From: Salegentibacter mishustinae
GTDB taxonomy: Bacteria; Bacteroidota; Bacteroidia; Flavobacteriales; Flavobacteriaceae
Length of the DNA stretch: 64,000 nucleotides
NCBI RefSeq assembly: GCF_002900095.1
Contig: NZ_LLKN01000001.1
Span: 1-64,000 of the forward strand
Reading direction: 5' to 3'
Shown: piece by piece, positions 33,883 to 42,822 of the stretch
How positions within the stretch are numbered: the first letter of the stretch is position 1
Layout: each line of letters begins with the position of its first letter
Position numbers and translations under genes: made by a program
Notes under the pieces: model-generated
Databases searched by the model: none
What the model saw: the letters and a program-made list of their open reading frames with translations, nothing else
What the model was told of the DNA's origin: nothing

Positions 33883-34245
33883 ATGGAAACTTTTAAAATT
33901 ATACTTCAGCTAATTGTTGGCCTGGGAATACTTAATGTTTGGCTATTACGATTCAATAAGAAAACTACTTACCGGGGCGGAGAAGCGGCAAATATGAAAG
34001 ATGAATTCAAAGCCTATGGATTATCAGAGAACCTGGTTTATCTAGTGGGTTTTATAAAAGTCAGCTTAGCTTTAATGCTGCTGGCAGGCATTTGGCTGGA
34101 AATGCTGGTAGATCCTGCTGCAATTGGAATGGCCGCAATGATGCTGGGTGCTATTGCAATGCATTTAAAAATTAAGGACAGTTTAAAACAAACTTTACCA
34201 GCTATAATTCTGCTTGTGATTTGCCTGATAATTTTATGGCTATAA
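33883..34245 (+). CDS. DoxX-like small membrane protein
   Basis: This 120-residue protein has four hydrophobic segments (about 4-24, 50-70, 76-92 and 99-119), the layout of DoxX/DoxD-like inner-membrane proteins. The stretches LQLIVGLGILNVWLLRFN, LVGFIKVSLALMLLAGI and AAMMLGAIAMHLKIKD fit that family. Related proteins take part in thiosulfate or quinone-linked redox and stress resistance, but the function here is unknown. It has its own promoter with an overlapping palindrome and ends at a bidirectional terminator shared with glyA. Confidence 0.72.
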   Translation: METFKIILQLIVGLGILNVWLLRFNKKTTYRGGEAANMKDEFKAYGLSENLVYLVGFIKVSLALMLLAGIWLEMLVDPAAIGMAAMMLGAIAMHLKIKDSLKQTLPAIILLVICLIILWL

Positions 34246-34247
34246 AA

Positions 34248-34271
34248 AAAGCCATTCCTAAGAATGGCTTT
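34248..34271. terminator. bidirectional terminator
   Basis: AAAGCCATTC (34248-34257) and GAATGGCTTT (34262-34271) form a tight hairpin with a 4-base loop between the convergent DoxX-like gene and glyA. Confidence 0.82.
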
Positions 34272-34293
34272 ACAAGTATAAGTTTTATGCTTT

Positions 34294-35568
34294 TTACACT
34301 TTAAAAAGTGGCTTTCCTTTCATCATAGCTTTTACTTCTTTTTTAACCGCTTCCAGTTCACTTTCATTATCTATGTTAGTGATTACACGCTCAATAAAGT
34401 CTACAATTTTAGGCATATCAGCTTCTATAAGTCCGCGGGTTGTTACTGCGGCAGTCCCAATTCTAATCCCTGAAGTGACAAATGGCGATTTATCGTCAAA
34501 AGGCACCATATTTTTATTTACGGTAATCTCAGCTTTACTTAGAGCTTCCTCTGCTTCTTTTCCGCTTACATCTTTATTTCTAAGATCTATAAGCATGCAA
34601 TGATTATCGGTTCCACCGGAAATTACTTCATAACCTTTATCCATAAAAGCTTCGGCAAGTTTCGCAGCATTCTTTTTCACCTGTACGGTGTAATGCAGAA
34701 ACTCATCGGTTAAAGCTTCTCCAAAAGCAACCGCCTTTGCAGCGATAATATGCTCTAAAGGCCCGCCCTGGTTTCCAGGGAAAATTCCGCTGTTAAGCAA
34801 AGTAGACATTTTTTTAAGATTCCCGTTTTTCAATTTTTGTCCAAATGGATTTTCGAAATCTTTCCCCATCATTATAATTCCACCACGAGGCCCACGAAGG
34901 GTTTTATGCGTAGTTGAAGTTACGATGTGGCAATGCGGCATTGGATCGCTAATTAAGCCTTTGGCGATTAGTCCGGCAGGATGGGCGATATCGGCAAGTA
35001 AAATTGCCCCCACACTATCGGCGATCTCTCTAAATCTTTTATAATCTATTTCTCTTGAATATGCCGATGCTCCGGCGATAATCATTTTAGGCTTTTCTTT
35101 TTCTGCTATTTCAGCAACCTGGTCGTAATCTATAAGTCCGGTTTCCTTATCTACTCCATAAAAAACAGGATTATAAAGTTTTCCGGAGAAATTTACAGGA
35201 GAACCGTGCGTTAAATGCCCACCGTGAGAAAGATCAAATCCTAGGAATTTATCTCCCGGATTTAGGCAGGTATGAAATACAGCCGTATTTGCCTGTGAAC
35301 CCGAATGTGGTTGCACATTAGCATATTCCGCATTAAATAATTCTTTTAAACGATCTATGGCCAGTTGTTCAACCTTATCTACCACTTCACAACCGCCATA
35401 ATAGCGTTTGCCCGGGTAGCCTTCAGCATATTTATTGGTAAGAACAGAACCTGCAGCTTCTAAAACCTGCTCACTTACAAAGTTTTCGCTGGCAATTAGC
35501 TCAAGTCCATTTAGTTGGCGTTCTTTTTCTTCCGCAATTAAATTAAAAATTTCGGTGTCTCGTTGCAT
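34294..35568 (-). CDS. glyA: serine hydroxymethyltransferase
   Basis: This is a PLP enzyme interconverting serine and glycine with transfer of a one-carbon unit to tetrahydrofolate. The 424-residue length is standard. Landmarks are [39 protein letters not shown] near the N-terminus, the PLP lysine in [15 protein letters not shown], and the substrate-binding [14 protein letters not shown] near the C-terminus. It is monocistronic: a terminator lies downstream and the divergent fumarylacetoacetase promoter upstream. Confidence 0.97.
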   Translation of the reverse strand: MQRDTEIFNLIAEEKERQLNGLELIASENFVSEQVLEAAGSVLTNKYAEGYPGKRYYGGCEVVDKVEQLAIDRLKELFNAEYANVQPHSGSQANTAVFHTCLNPGDKFLGFDLSHGGHLTHGSPVNFSGKLYNPVFYGVDKETGLIDYDQVAEIAEKEKPKMIIAGASAYSREIDYKRFREIADSVGAILLADIAHPAGLIAKGLISDPMPHCHIVTSTTHKTLRGPRGGIIMMGKDFENPFGQKLKNGNLKKMSTLLNSGIFPGNQGGPLEHIIAAKAVAFGEALTDEFLHYTVQVKKNAAKLAEAFMDKGYEVISGGTDNHCMLIDLRNKDVSGKEAEEALSKAEITVNKNMVPFDDKSPFVTSGIRIGTAAVTTRGLIEADMPKIVDFIERVITNIDNESELEAVKKEVKAMMKGKPLFKV

Positions 35569-35634
35569 CTCAAAAGTTTACGTTAAATATTCCTCAAAAG
35601 TAAGAAATACATTCGGTTAATAACAGGAAAATAA

Positions 35635-35642
35635 TATATTTG
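35635..35642 (+). promoter_or_regulatory. -7 promoter box of fumarylacetoacetase gene
   Basis: TATATTTG at 35635-35642 matches TAnnTTTG. It overlaps the alternative TTG codon at 35640, which argues for the downstream ATG at 35679 as the translation start. Confidence 0.5.
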
Positions 35643-35678
35643 GAAACATTAGATTTCTTAATAAAAACAAAAAATTAT

Positions 35679-36968
35679 ATGCCTATTACAGCTAACGACC
35701 CAAATAGAAAAACCTGGTTGGAAACTTCGGAAAATACCGATTTCCCTATTCAGAATATTCCTTTTGGGGTATTCCTAACCCGGGACGATGTAATTACCAT
35801 AGGCTCCCGTATTGGAGACTTTGCCATAGACCTAGGTGCTTTGCATCAATTGGGCTATTTTGAAGGAATTCCATTAACCGATGATATATTTTTACAGGAT
35901 ACGCTTAACGATTTTATTTCTGACGGAAAAAAGACCTGGCGCCTGGTTCGTAACCGAATCGCCGATATTTTTGACGCAAATAATGAGAAATTAAGAGATA
36001 ACGAAGAGCATAGAAGCCGTGTGCTTTTTACGCTAGATGAGATTGAAATGCAAATGCCAGTTCAGGTTGGTGATTACACCGATTTTTACTCTAGTAAAGA
36101 GCACGCCACTAACGTAGGAACAATGTTTCGTGATCCAGACAACGCTTTATTACCAAACTGGTTACACATTCCTGTAGGCTATCACGGAAGAAGTTCTTCT
36201 ATAATCCCAAGTGGAATTCCTGTTCACAGGCCACAGGGACAAACCAAACCAAAAGATTCTGATACTCCTGTTTTTGGACCTTCAAAAAGAGTAGATTTTG
36301 AAGTTGAAATGGCGTTTATCACTACCGATGCTAATCCATTGGGAGAACCAATACCAATAGAGGAAGCCGAAGAATACATCTTTGGAATGGTATTGTTTAA
36401 CGACTGGAGTGCAAGAGATATCCAGGTATGGGAATATGTACCTTTAGGACCATTCCTTGCCAAGAATTTCGCATCTTCAATTTCCCCATGGATTGTTACT
36501 TTAGATGCTTTAGAGCCTTTTAGAACCGAAGGACCTAAACCTGAAGTAGAATTATTTCCTTATCTACAAAGTACCGGTAAGAAAAGCTTTGATATTAACC
36601 TTGAAGTTTCCCTGAAACCTGAGAATTCTGAAGAAACACCGCTGGCAAAAACTAATTTCAAGCATATGTATTGGAATATGAGCCAACAACTGGCGCACCA
36701 TACCGTAAATGGTTGCCCGGTGAATTCTGGAGATATGATGGCTTCGGGAACTATTTCAGGGAAAACACCAGATAGTTATGGTTCTATGTTAGAATTATCC
36801 TGGAAAGGTGAAAAGCCAATTAAACTTAAAGATGGAAGCGAACGTAAATTCATTGAAGATCACGATACGGTAATTATGCGCGGCTATTGCGAAAGTAAAG
36901 GCCGTAGAATTGGTTTTGGAGAAGTAAGCAGCCAATTGTTGCCGGTTTTCGAACCAAAGAAAAAGTAA
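35679..36968 (+). CDS. fahA: fumarylacetoacetase
   Basis: This enzyme catalyses the last step of tyrosine and phenylalanine degradation, splitting fumarylacetoacetate into fumarate and acetoacetate. ATG at 35679 (MPITANDPNRKTWLE) gives 429 residues, close to the usual ~420. The SH3-like N-domain spans ~1-115. The catalytic domain has DYTDFYSSKEHATNVGTMFR, WLHIPVGYHGRSSSIIPSG, FEVEMAF (metal glutamates), FNDWSARDIQVWEYVPLGPFLAKNF and NGCPVNSGDMMASGTISGKT. No homogentisate dioxygenase is adjacent, so the rest of the pathway is elsewhere. Confidence 0.95.
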   Translation: MPITANDPNRKTWLETSENTDFPIQNIPFGVFLTRDDVITIGSRIGDFAIDLGALHQLGYFEGIPLTDDIFLQDTLNDFISDGKKTWRLVRNRIADIFDANNEKLRDNEEHRSRVLFTLDEIEMQMPVQVGDYTDFYSSKEHATNVGTMFRDPDNALLPNWLHIPVGYHGRSSSIIPSGIPVHRPQGQTKPKDSDTPVFGPSKRVDFEVEMAFITTDANPLGEPIPIEEAEEYIFGMVLFNDWSARDIQVWEYVPLGPFLAKNFASSISPWIVTLDALEPFRTEGPKPEVELFPYLQSTGKKSFDINLEVSLKPENSEETPLAKTNFKHMYWNMSQQLAHHTVNGCPVNSGDMMASGTISGKTPDSYGSMLELSWKGEKPIKLKDGSERKFIEDHDTVIMRGYCESKGRRIGFGEVSSQLLPVFEPKKK

Positions 36969-36988
36969 ACAGTATATTGAAATATTAA

Positions 36989-37022
36989 AAAACCTCATAG
37001 AACTGAATCTATGAGGTTTTTA
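36989..37022. terminator. bidirectional terminator (AACCTCA-type)
   Basis: AACCTCATAG (36991-37000) and CTATGAGGTT (37009-37018) form the stem, with flanking A- and T-runs. The same stem with one compensated base pair occurs at 50961-50988. Confidence 0.85.
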
Positions 37023-37059
37023 ATTTTTAAGGAAGTAGTACCGATTTTTTCTAACGGTC

Positions 37060-37302
37060 TTACTTATTTTCCTTTTTAGTCTTTTCTTTCTGGGCCTGAT
37101 CCATAAACTCTCTTTCTTCACGAGCACTGGCTTTTTCAGAATTTTCAGATTTACTTTTAGGATTTTTGGCTTTTGATTCCTTCTCTTTATCAGCTTCCTT
37201 TTGTTTCAGATCACGAAATTCCTTCTGCTCTCTCTCCTTAGCCTCCTGGTTTAAGGACTCCCAGTTCTTCTCCATCTTTTTAATATCTTCCTTCTTCGTC
37301 AT
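37060..37302 (-). CDS. highly charged small protein of unknown function
   Basis: The ATG at 37302 (MTKKEDIKKMEKNWESL) is preferred over an in-frame start 20 codons upstream that would give an unlikely leader. The 80-residue product is almost entirely Lys, Glu, Asp, Gln, Ala and Ser, with no hydrophobic core. It is expected to be a long helix or intrinsically disordered. Low complexity makes homology calls unreliable. It is convergent with fumarylacetoacetase and follows ytxJ on the same strand after a 90-base gap. Its neighbours suggest stress or envelope housekeeping, but nothing specific. Confidence 0.5.
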   Translation of the reverse strand: MTKKEDIKKMEKNWESLNQEAKEREQKEFRDLKQKEADKEKESKAKNPKSKSENSEKASAREEREFMDQAQKEKTKKENK

Positions 37303-37393
37303 CGTAATTTTTTTATTGGTTTGCTGCATAAAAGATACAAAGGCAAATCCATCAAACTTCATCTAAAAATAACTTTAACAGGATTTTATCGAC

Positions 37394-37783
37394 CTAACCA
37401 AGTTCATTTAATTTTGCTGCATCAATATCCTGGTGTGAAGCATGATGAACAACTTCCCCATTATTTAAAACGATAAACTGCGGACTTTCATGACGTACAT
37501 TTAACTCATCAGCAACTGCGTTAGAAACTTCACGATGCTTTCTTAAATCCAGAAAGTAAAGTTTTGTATTTTCATTTTCCTCGAACTGACTCTCGAAATT
37601 CCTCAATACCATTTTACTAATTCCACAACTTGTAGAATGCTTAAAAATACCAACAAGTTTATCCTTAGATTCTTCTTTGGCTATAGTTATTTGGTCTTTA
37701 TCGGTTAAATCTGTCCAGGGAAAAGACGACTTTTCTTTCGTCCCATCTCCGTCTCCTTTAAATATTTTATCTAGTAATCCCAT
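37394..37783 (-). CDS. ytxJ: YtxJ-family bacillithiol-system redox protein
   Basis: This is a 129-residue monothiol thioredoxin/glutaredoxin-like protein of the YtxJ family, proposed to act with bacillithiol in removing thiol modifications. The single active cysteine is in KHSTSCGISKMVLRNFE (Cys53). The cis-proline region ESPQFIVLNNGEVVHHASHQDI follows the thioredoxin pattern. The N-terminus is short and charged with no signal peptide, so it is cytoplasmic. It implies that this organism makes bacillithiol, as many Bacteroidota do. It is divergent from clpB. Confidence 0.88.
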   Translation of the reverse strand: MGLLDKIFKGDGDGTKEKSSFPWTDLTDKDQITIAKEESKDKLVGIFKHSTSCGISKMVLRNFESQFEENENTKLYFLDLRKHREVSNAVADELNVRHESPQFIVLNNGEVVHHASHQDIDAAKLNELG

Positions 37784-37966
37784 AGTTAATTTTCTTTCGT
37801 ATAAAATTAATTCTTAATAAATTTAATCTACTCCTCAATTCAAAATTATTTTCAGAAACTTTAACCTAAGTGTCAATTTGGCGTTAAATTTAGAATAAAA
37901 CCGGTCATTTTGTCTTAATATTTTAATGGTATATCAATTGCTTTATTTTTCTCAAAAACAATAACT

Positions 37967-40573
37967 ATGAACTTCAACAATTTTACTATAAAATCCCAGG
38001 AGGCCATCCAACAGGCCCAGCAGCTTGCTCAAGAAATGGGGCATCAGCAAATTGAGAACGAACACATTTTTAAAGCAATAAGTATTGTAGACGAAAATGT
38101 AGCTCCGTTTTTATTGAAAAAACTGAATATTAATGTTAACCTTTTCAACGATATTTTGGATAAAACCTTACAAAGTTTTCCAAAGGTTAGCGGCGGCGAT
38201 ATTGTTCTTTCACGAGAGGCAGGGAAAGCTGTCAACGAAGCTTCCACTATCGCTAAAAAAATGAAAGATGAGTATGTTTCTATAGAACATCTTATTCTGG
38301 CCATTTTTAAATCTTCAAGTAAAGTGGCTCAGATCTTAAAAGACCAGGGAGCAACTGAGAAATCGCTAAAAGCAGCGATAGAAGAATTACGAAAAGGCGA
38401 TCGCGTAACTTCACAAAGTGCAGAAGACACCTATAATTCTTTAGATAAATACGCCAATAATTTAAACCGAATGGCCGAAGAGGGAAAGTTAGACCCTGTA
38501 ATTGGCCGGGATGAAGAAATCCGTAGAATTCTACAAATCCTTTCCCGAAGAACCAAAAACAACCCAATGCTGGTTGGAGAACCGGGAACAGGTAAAACCG
38601 CCATTGCCGAAGGTTTGGCGCATAGAATTATTGCCGGTGATGTGCCAGATAACCTTAAAGATAAAATAATTTACAACCTGGATATGGGTGCGCTTATTGC
38701 CGGTGCAAAATATAAAGGTGAGTTTGAAGAACGCTTGAAAGCAGTAATAAAAGAAGTAACCTCCAGCGATGGAAATATCGTACTGTTTATAGATGAAATC
38801 CATACACTTGTAGGTGCCGGTGGTGGCCAGGGTGCTATGGATGCAGCGAATATTTTAAAACCTGCTTTGGCTCGTGGTGAATTACGTGCTATTGGTGCCA
38901 CTACTTTAGATGAATATCAAAAGTATTTTGAAAAAGATAAAGCGCTGGAAAGAAGATTTCAAAAAGTAACGGTAGATGAACCTGATACTGAAAGTGCAAT
39001 TTCAATTTTACGAGGAATTAAAGAGAAATATGAAACCCACCATAAAGTTAGAATTAAAGATGAAGCAATTATCGCAGCGGTAGAATTATCGCAGCGTTAT
39101 ATTACCAACCGCTTTCTACCAGACAAGGCCATAGATTTAATGGATGAAGCGGCTTCTAAATTGCGTATGGAGATCAACTCTAAGCCCGAAGAACTGGATG
39201 TTCTAGACAGGCGTATCATGCAACTGGAAATTGAAATTGAAGCGATAAAGCGTGAAAAAGATGAAGCTAAATTAAAAGTGCTTCGGGCCGAATTGGCCAA
39301 TTTAAAAGAAGACAGAAACGAGCTGCACGCGCGCTGGCAGAATGAAAAAGGTGTGGTAGATAATATTCAGAACTTAAAATCTGATATTGAAAATTTCAAA
39401 GCTGAAGCAGAGCGTGCCGAGCGTGAAGGTGATTATGGGAAAGTAGCTGAAATTCGCTATGGAAAAATAAAAGAAGCCCAGGAAAAACTGGAAGAATTGC
39501 AGAAAACCGTAGCCGAAAATCAGAATGAAAAATCCCTGATCCAGGAAGAAGTAACCAACGAAGATATCGCTGAAGTTGTAGCTAAATGGACTGGAATTCC
39601 CGTAACCAAAATGCTACAAACCGACCGCGAAAAATTATTGAAACTTGAAGATGAGTTACATAAACGCGTGGTTGGCCAAAACGAGGCGATTATCGCTGTA
39701 AGTGATGCAGTAAGAAGAAGTCGCGCCGGTTTACAAGATCAAAAAAGACCAATTGGTTCGTTCTTATTTCTGGGTACAACCGGAGTTGGAAAAACCGAGC
39801 TAGCTAAAGCCCTTGCAGAATATTTATTCGATGATGAGTCTGCAATGACGCGTATTGATATGAGCGAATACCAGGAAAGACATTCGGTGAGTCGTTTGGT
39901 AGGAGCGCCTCCAGGATATGTTGGTTACGATGAAGGTGGCCAGCTTACCGAAGCTGTTCGTAGAAAACCATACTCTGTAGTACTTTTGGATGAAATTGAA
40001 AAAGCCCACCCAGATACTTTCAATATCTTATTGCAAGTTTTGGATGAAGGAAGATTAACCGATAATAAAGGACGCCTGGCAGATTTTAAAAATACCATTA
40101 TCATTATGACTTCAAATATGGGAAGCCATATAATCCAGGAGAAATATGATAATATGAAAGACCTGGATACCGCAATGGAATCTGCAAAAACAGAAGTACT
40201 GGGCTTGCTAAAACAAAATGTGAGACCTGAATTTATAAACAGGATAGACGATATCATTATGTTTAGTCCTTTAACACAAAAAGATATCAGGAAAATTGTT
40301 TCACTTCAGCTTAAAGGCGTGAAGAAGATGCTTGAAAAACAGCATATTGTTCTTGATGCTACCGATGAAGCTATTAGTTTCCTTGCCAGTCGCGGTTTTG
40401 ATCCACAATTTGGTGCAAGACCGGTAAAAAGAGTAGTTCAGCGGGAAGTTTTAAACAAACTATCTAAAGAAATTCTCGCCGGAAATATTAAAACCGACAG
40501 TATTATTCTTATAGATGAGTTTAACGAGGAGCTGGTATTTAGAAATGAAACCAACCCTGTAGAGACAGAGTAA
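37967..40573 (+). CDS. clpB: ATP-dependent disaggregase ClpB
   Basis: ClpB is a hexameric AAA+ chaperone that extracts proteins from aggregates together with DnaK. The 868-residue length is standard. The order is the N-domain (~1-145), NBD1 with Walker A GEPGTGKTAIAEGLA (~203) and LFIDEIHTLVGAGGGQGAMDAAN, the coiled-coil M domain (~400-530), and NBD2 with GTTGVGKTELAKALAEYLF (~605), the pore loop GAPPGYVGYDEGGQL and NPETRPEFINRID-like NVRPEFINRIDDI. It is expected to be heat- or stress-induced. It is monocistronic with a strong terminator. Confidence 0.97.
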   Translation: MNFNNFTIKSQEAIQQAQQLAQEMGHQQIENEHIFKAISIVDENVAPFLLKKLNINVNLFNDILDKTLQSFPKVSGGDIVLSREAGKAVNEASTIAKKMKDEYVSIEHLILAIFKSSSKVAQILKDQGATEKSLKAAIEELRKGDRVTSQSAEDTYNSLDKYANNLNRMAEEGKLDPVIGRDEEIRRILQILSRRTKNNPMLVGEPGTGKTAIAEGLAHRIIAGDVPDNLKDKIIYNLDMGALIAGAKYKGEFEERLKAVIKEVTSSDGNIVLFIDEIHTLVGAGGGQGAMDAANILKPALARGELRAIGATTLDEYQKYFEKDKALERRFQKVTVDEPDTESAISILRGIKEKYETHHKVRIKDEAIIAAVELSQRYITNRFLPDKAIDLMDEAASKLRMEINSKPEELDVLDRRIMQLEIEIEAIKREKDEAKLKVLRAELANLKEDRNELHARWQNEKGVVDNIQNLKSDIENFKAEAERAEREGDYGKVAEIRYGKIKEAQEKLEELQKTVAENQNEKSLIQEEVTNEDIAEVVAKWTGIPVTKMLQTDREKLLKLEDELHKRVVGQNEAIIAVSDAVRRSRAGLQDQKRPIGSFLFLGTTGVGKTELAKALAEYLFDDESAMTRIDMSEYQERHSVSRLVGAPPGYVGYDEGGQLTEAVRRKPYSVVLLDEIEKAHPDTFNILLQVLDEGRLTDNKGRLADFKNTIIIMTSNMGSHIIQEKYDNMKDLDTAMESAKTEVLGLLKQNVRPEFINRIDDIIMFSPLTQKDIRKIVSLQLKGVKKMLEKQHIVLDATDEAISFLASRGFDPQFGARPVKRVVQREVLNKLSKEILAGNIKTDSIILIDEFNEELVFRNETNPVETE

Positions 40574-40596
40574 ATTTTAAATTTTTGAGCAAAAAA

Positions 40597-40624
40597 AAGG
40601 CTGGGAAAATTTCCCAGCCTTTTC
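40597..40624. terminator. bidirectional terminator
   Basis: GGCTGGGAAA and ATTTCCCAGCC pair between 40599 and 40620, with A8 before and T4 after. It serves the convergent clpB and csbD-family genes. Confidence 0.87.
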
Positions 40625-40643
40625 TCTTTTTCATAGGTGCAAA

Positions 40644-40829
40644 TTACATCTTATCAATTTCTTTTTTTAATTCTTCTTTAGATCTACCGGTTTTTTCCTG
40701 TAGACGACCTAGCATTTCATCAAACTTTCCTTCAGAATAAGTGGTATCATCATCAGTTACATTACCATATTTTTGCTTAAACTGGCCTCTAACTTGTTTC
40801 CACTTTCCTTCTAACTGATCTTCATTCAT
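40644..40829 (-). CDS. CsbD-family stress protein
   Basis: This is a 61-residue CsbD-like protein: small, hydrophilic and usually abundant under general stress. The pattern MNEDQLEGKWKQVRGQFKQKYGNVTDDDTTYSEGKFDEMLGRLQEKTGRSKEELKKEID is the whole family domain. Molecular function is unknown for the family. It lies downstream of clpB on the opposite strand and shares its terminator. Confidence 0.92.
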   Translation of the reverse strand: MNEDQLEGKWKQVRGQFKQKYGNVTDDDTTYSEGKFDEMLGRLQEKTGRSKEELKKEIDKM

Positions 40830-40949
40830 AATAATTGGTTTTAGGTGTTAATTACAAATCTAAGATACAAGATGACTCCCGCTTAAACTCTCAAGAAACT
40901 CCCATAATTCTCTTAAGGATTTGTTATTTTTGGGAATTAAAATGCTTCC

Positions 40950-42047
40950 ATGAAAAAGTTACTTTTACTACTTGTTACACTTACCACATTAATTAGTTGC
41001 GCCACCACCAAAAAGATTGACGAAAGTAATTTAAAGCTACGATATTTAGACGATGTGGTGATTCCGCAAAACCTTGAAATTGGCGGAACCAAAGTAGGAG
41101 GACTTTCTGGTATAGATTACCACGAGGGAAATTACTATTTGGTGTGCGACCAGCCTTCTAATCCAAGAATTTATAAGGGCGAAATTCCACTAATTAATCG
41201 TTCTATAGATACTGTTCTACTCACTGAAGTAATTAAGCTGAATAAAGAGGAAGATTTTTACAAGAAACACACTCCAGATCTAGAAGGTATTCGGTTTGAT
41301 GCTGAAAGTGGAACAATGGTGGTTTCTGCTGAAGGTTCTATTCAAAATAGCAAAGATCCTTCGGTCTTTCAAATTTCTACCGAAGGCGAATTTATTTCAG
41401 CTTATAAAATCCCGAAATATTTTGAAGCTTCAGGAGAGCAAAAACCTAGGAATAATGGTGTTTTTGAAGGAATAGCTGAAAGTTTTGATAAATCTGGATA
41501 TTGGGTAGCGATGGAACTTCCGTTAGAAAAAGATGGTCCCAAACCAAAAATATACCCCACCAACTCGCCTATTAGAATTACCAAATTTAACAAAGAATCA
41601 CAGTCGGCTGAAAGTCAATTCACTTATAAATTAGATGGAATATCAAAATTACCCATTAATTGGTTTGCGGTGAATGGCGTGACTGAAATTCTTGAATATG
41701 CAGAAGACAGGCTCCTGGTTTTAGAACGTGCTTATTCGGCAGGATACGGCTCTAACGGGAATACGGTAAAAATCTTTGATGTAGATGCTTCAAAAGCGAC
41801 CAATACTTTAGAGATGGAAAACCTCAGCAAAAACAATTATCAAAAGGCTGAAAAAAGACTGGTTTTCGATTTTAAGTCGGTCAAAAAATTTCTAACCAAA
41901 AAGACTATCGATAATATTGAGGGAATGACTTTTGGCCCTGATTTACCTAACGGGAAAAAATCTTTAATCCTGGTTTCAGACGATAATTTTAGTAGCTTTA
42001 GTGAGCAAATTACCCAATTTATTCTTTTAGAACTGGAAATCAATTAA
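40950..42047 (+). CDS. esterase-like activity of phytase family lipoprotein
   Basis: This exported lipoprotein of 365 residues (signal with lipobox ISC, Cys17) belongs to the phytase-like esterase family PF13449. That family has a beta-propeller related to phytases and phosphodiesterases. Visible motifs are VGGLSGIDYHEGNYYLVCDQPSNPRIYKG, DLEGIRFDAESGTMVVSAEG, NGVFEGIAESFDKSGYWVAMELPL and NIEGMTFGPDLPNGKKSLILVSDDNFS. The substrate is likely an organic phosphate or ester in the periplasm. It precedes the histidine phosphatase lipoprotein by 3 bases, forming a two-gene unit with related phosphate chemistry. TATTTTTG at 40925-40932 is a candidate -7 box. Confidence 0.85.
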   Translation: MKKLLLLLVTLTTLISCATTKKIDESNLKLRYLDDVVIPQNLEIGGTKVGGLSGIDYHEGNYYLVCDQPSNPRIYKGEIPLINRSIDTVLLTEVIKLNKEEDFYKKHTPDLEGIRFDAESGTMVVSAEGSIQNSKDPSVFQISTEGEFISAYKIPKYFEASGEQKPRNNGVFEGIAESFDKSGYWVAMELPLEKDGPKPKIYPTNSPIRITKFNKESQSAESQFTYKLDGISKLPINWFAVNGVTEILEYAEDRLLVLERAYSAGYGSNGNTVKIFDVDASKATNTLEMENLSKNNYQKAEKRLVFDFKSVKKFLTKKTIDNIEGMTFGPDLPNGKKSLILVSDDNFSSFSEQITQFILLELEIN

Positions 42048-42050
42048 GTT

Positions 42051-42593
42051 ATGAAACGCTATTTTTTAATATTAAGCCTTATTCTTTTAACCTCCTGCAA
42101 TTTTGGCGATGAAGAACCTTCGGAAATTATGGATGATGCTAAAAAACCTTCAGAAGAAATAACTACGTATTATTTTATTCGTCATGCTGAAAAAGATACC
42201 ACAGATACCTCGAATAAAGACCCCGAATTAACAGAAGCCGGCATAAAAAGGGCGCAAAACTGGACCAAAACCTTTAAAGACATTGATTTTGATCTCATCT
42301 ATAGTTCAGATTATAAACGCACCGTAAATACTGCGAAACCAATTGCTAAAGATCAAAATAAAGAAATAAAATTTTATGATACTGAAAAACTCAACGACAA
42401 GGATTTTCAGGAAAAAACAAAAAACAAAACGGTTCTGGTGGTTGGCCACAGCAACCTTAACCCGGAATGGGTAAATTATATTCTGGGTAAGAAAAAATAC
42501 CAGGATTTAGATGAGAGTGTATATGGAAGTCTTTTTATTGTAACTATTCATCCTAATGGAGACCGCACTTCGCAGGTTTTATATTTTGACTAA
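42051..42593 (+). CDS. histidine phosphatase (phosphoglycerate mutase-like) lipoprotein
   Basis: This is a 180-residue member of the histidine phosphatase superfamily on a lipoprotein signal (lipobox TSC, Cys16). The catalytic RHA motif is in YFIRHAEKDTTD; the second arginine is in YSSDYKRTVNTAKP, and the second histidine in VLVVGHSNLNP. The short length suggests a SixA/PhoE-like single domain. Location in the periplasm or outer membrane together with the phytase-like esterase suggests joint use of organic phosphates; this is an inference from the 3-base spacing. Confidence 0.87.
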   Translation: MKRYFLILSLILLTSCNFGDEEPSEIMDDAKKPSEEITTYYFIRHAEKDTTDTSNKDPELTEAGIKRAQNWTKTFKDIDFDLIYSSDYKRTVNTAKPIAKDQNKEIKFYDTEKLNDKDFQEKTKNKTVLVVGHSNLNPEWVNYILGKKKYQDLDESVYGSLFIVTIHPNGDRTSQVLYFD

Positions 42594-42822
42594 ATAAACA
42601 AGGATAAAACATAATTATAGTTTGATTCGCGCCCTTAAATGGAAAATCCTATCCCAATACTATAAATTAATCCCTTATAGATCATATCAAGAAACGCACT
42701 ATCGGTATCATTAAAATATTAGTAAATCATTAGCTTTTCAAAGCTACATATCACTATCTAGCGGAGCAATACCGCTTTTAGGTGTTTTTTCATATATTGT
42801 AATAGTTGAAAAATAGACTTTT

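Noticed and set aside
35640-35678. TTG start for fumarylacetoacetase
   Set aside because: It overlaps the TATATTTG promoter box, and family members start at the MPITAND-like position.
37303-37362. Twenty-residue N-terminal extension of the charged protein
   Set aside because: The ATG at 37302 follows the normal start pattern, and the extension differs in composition from the rest.
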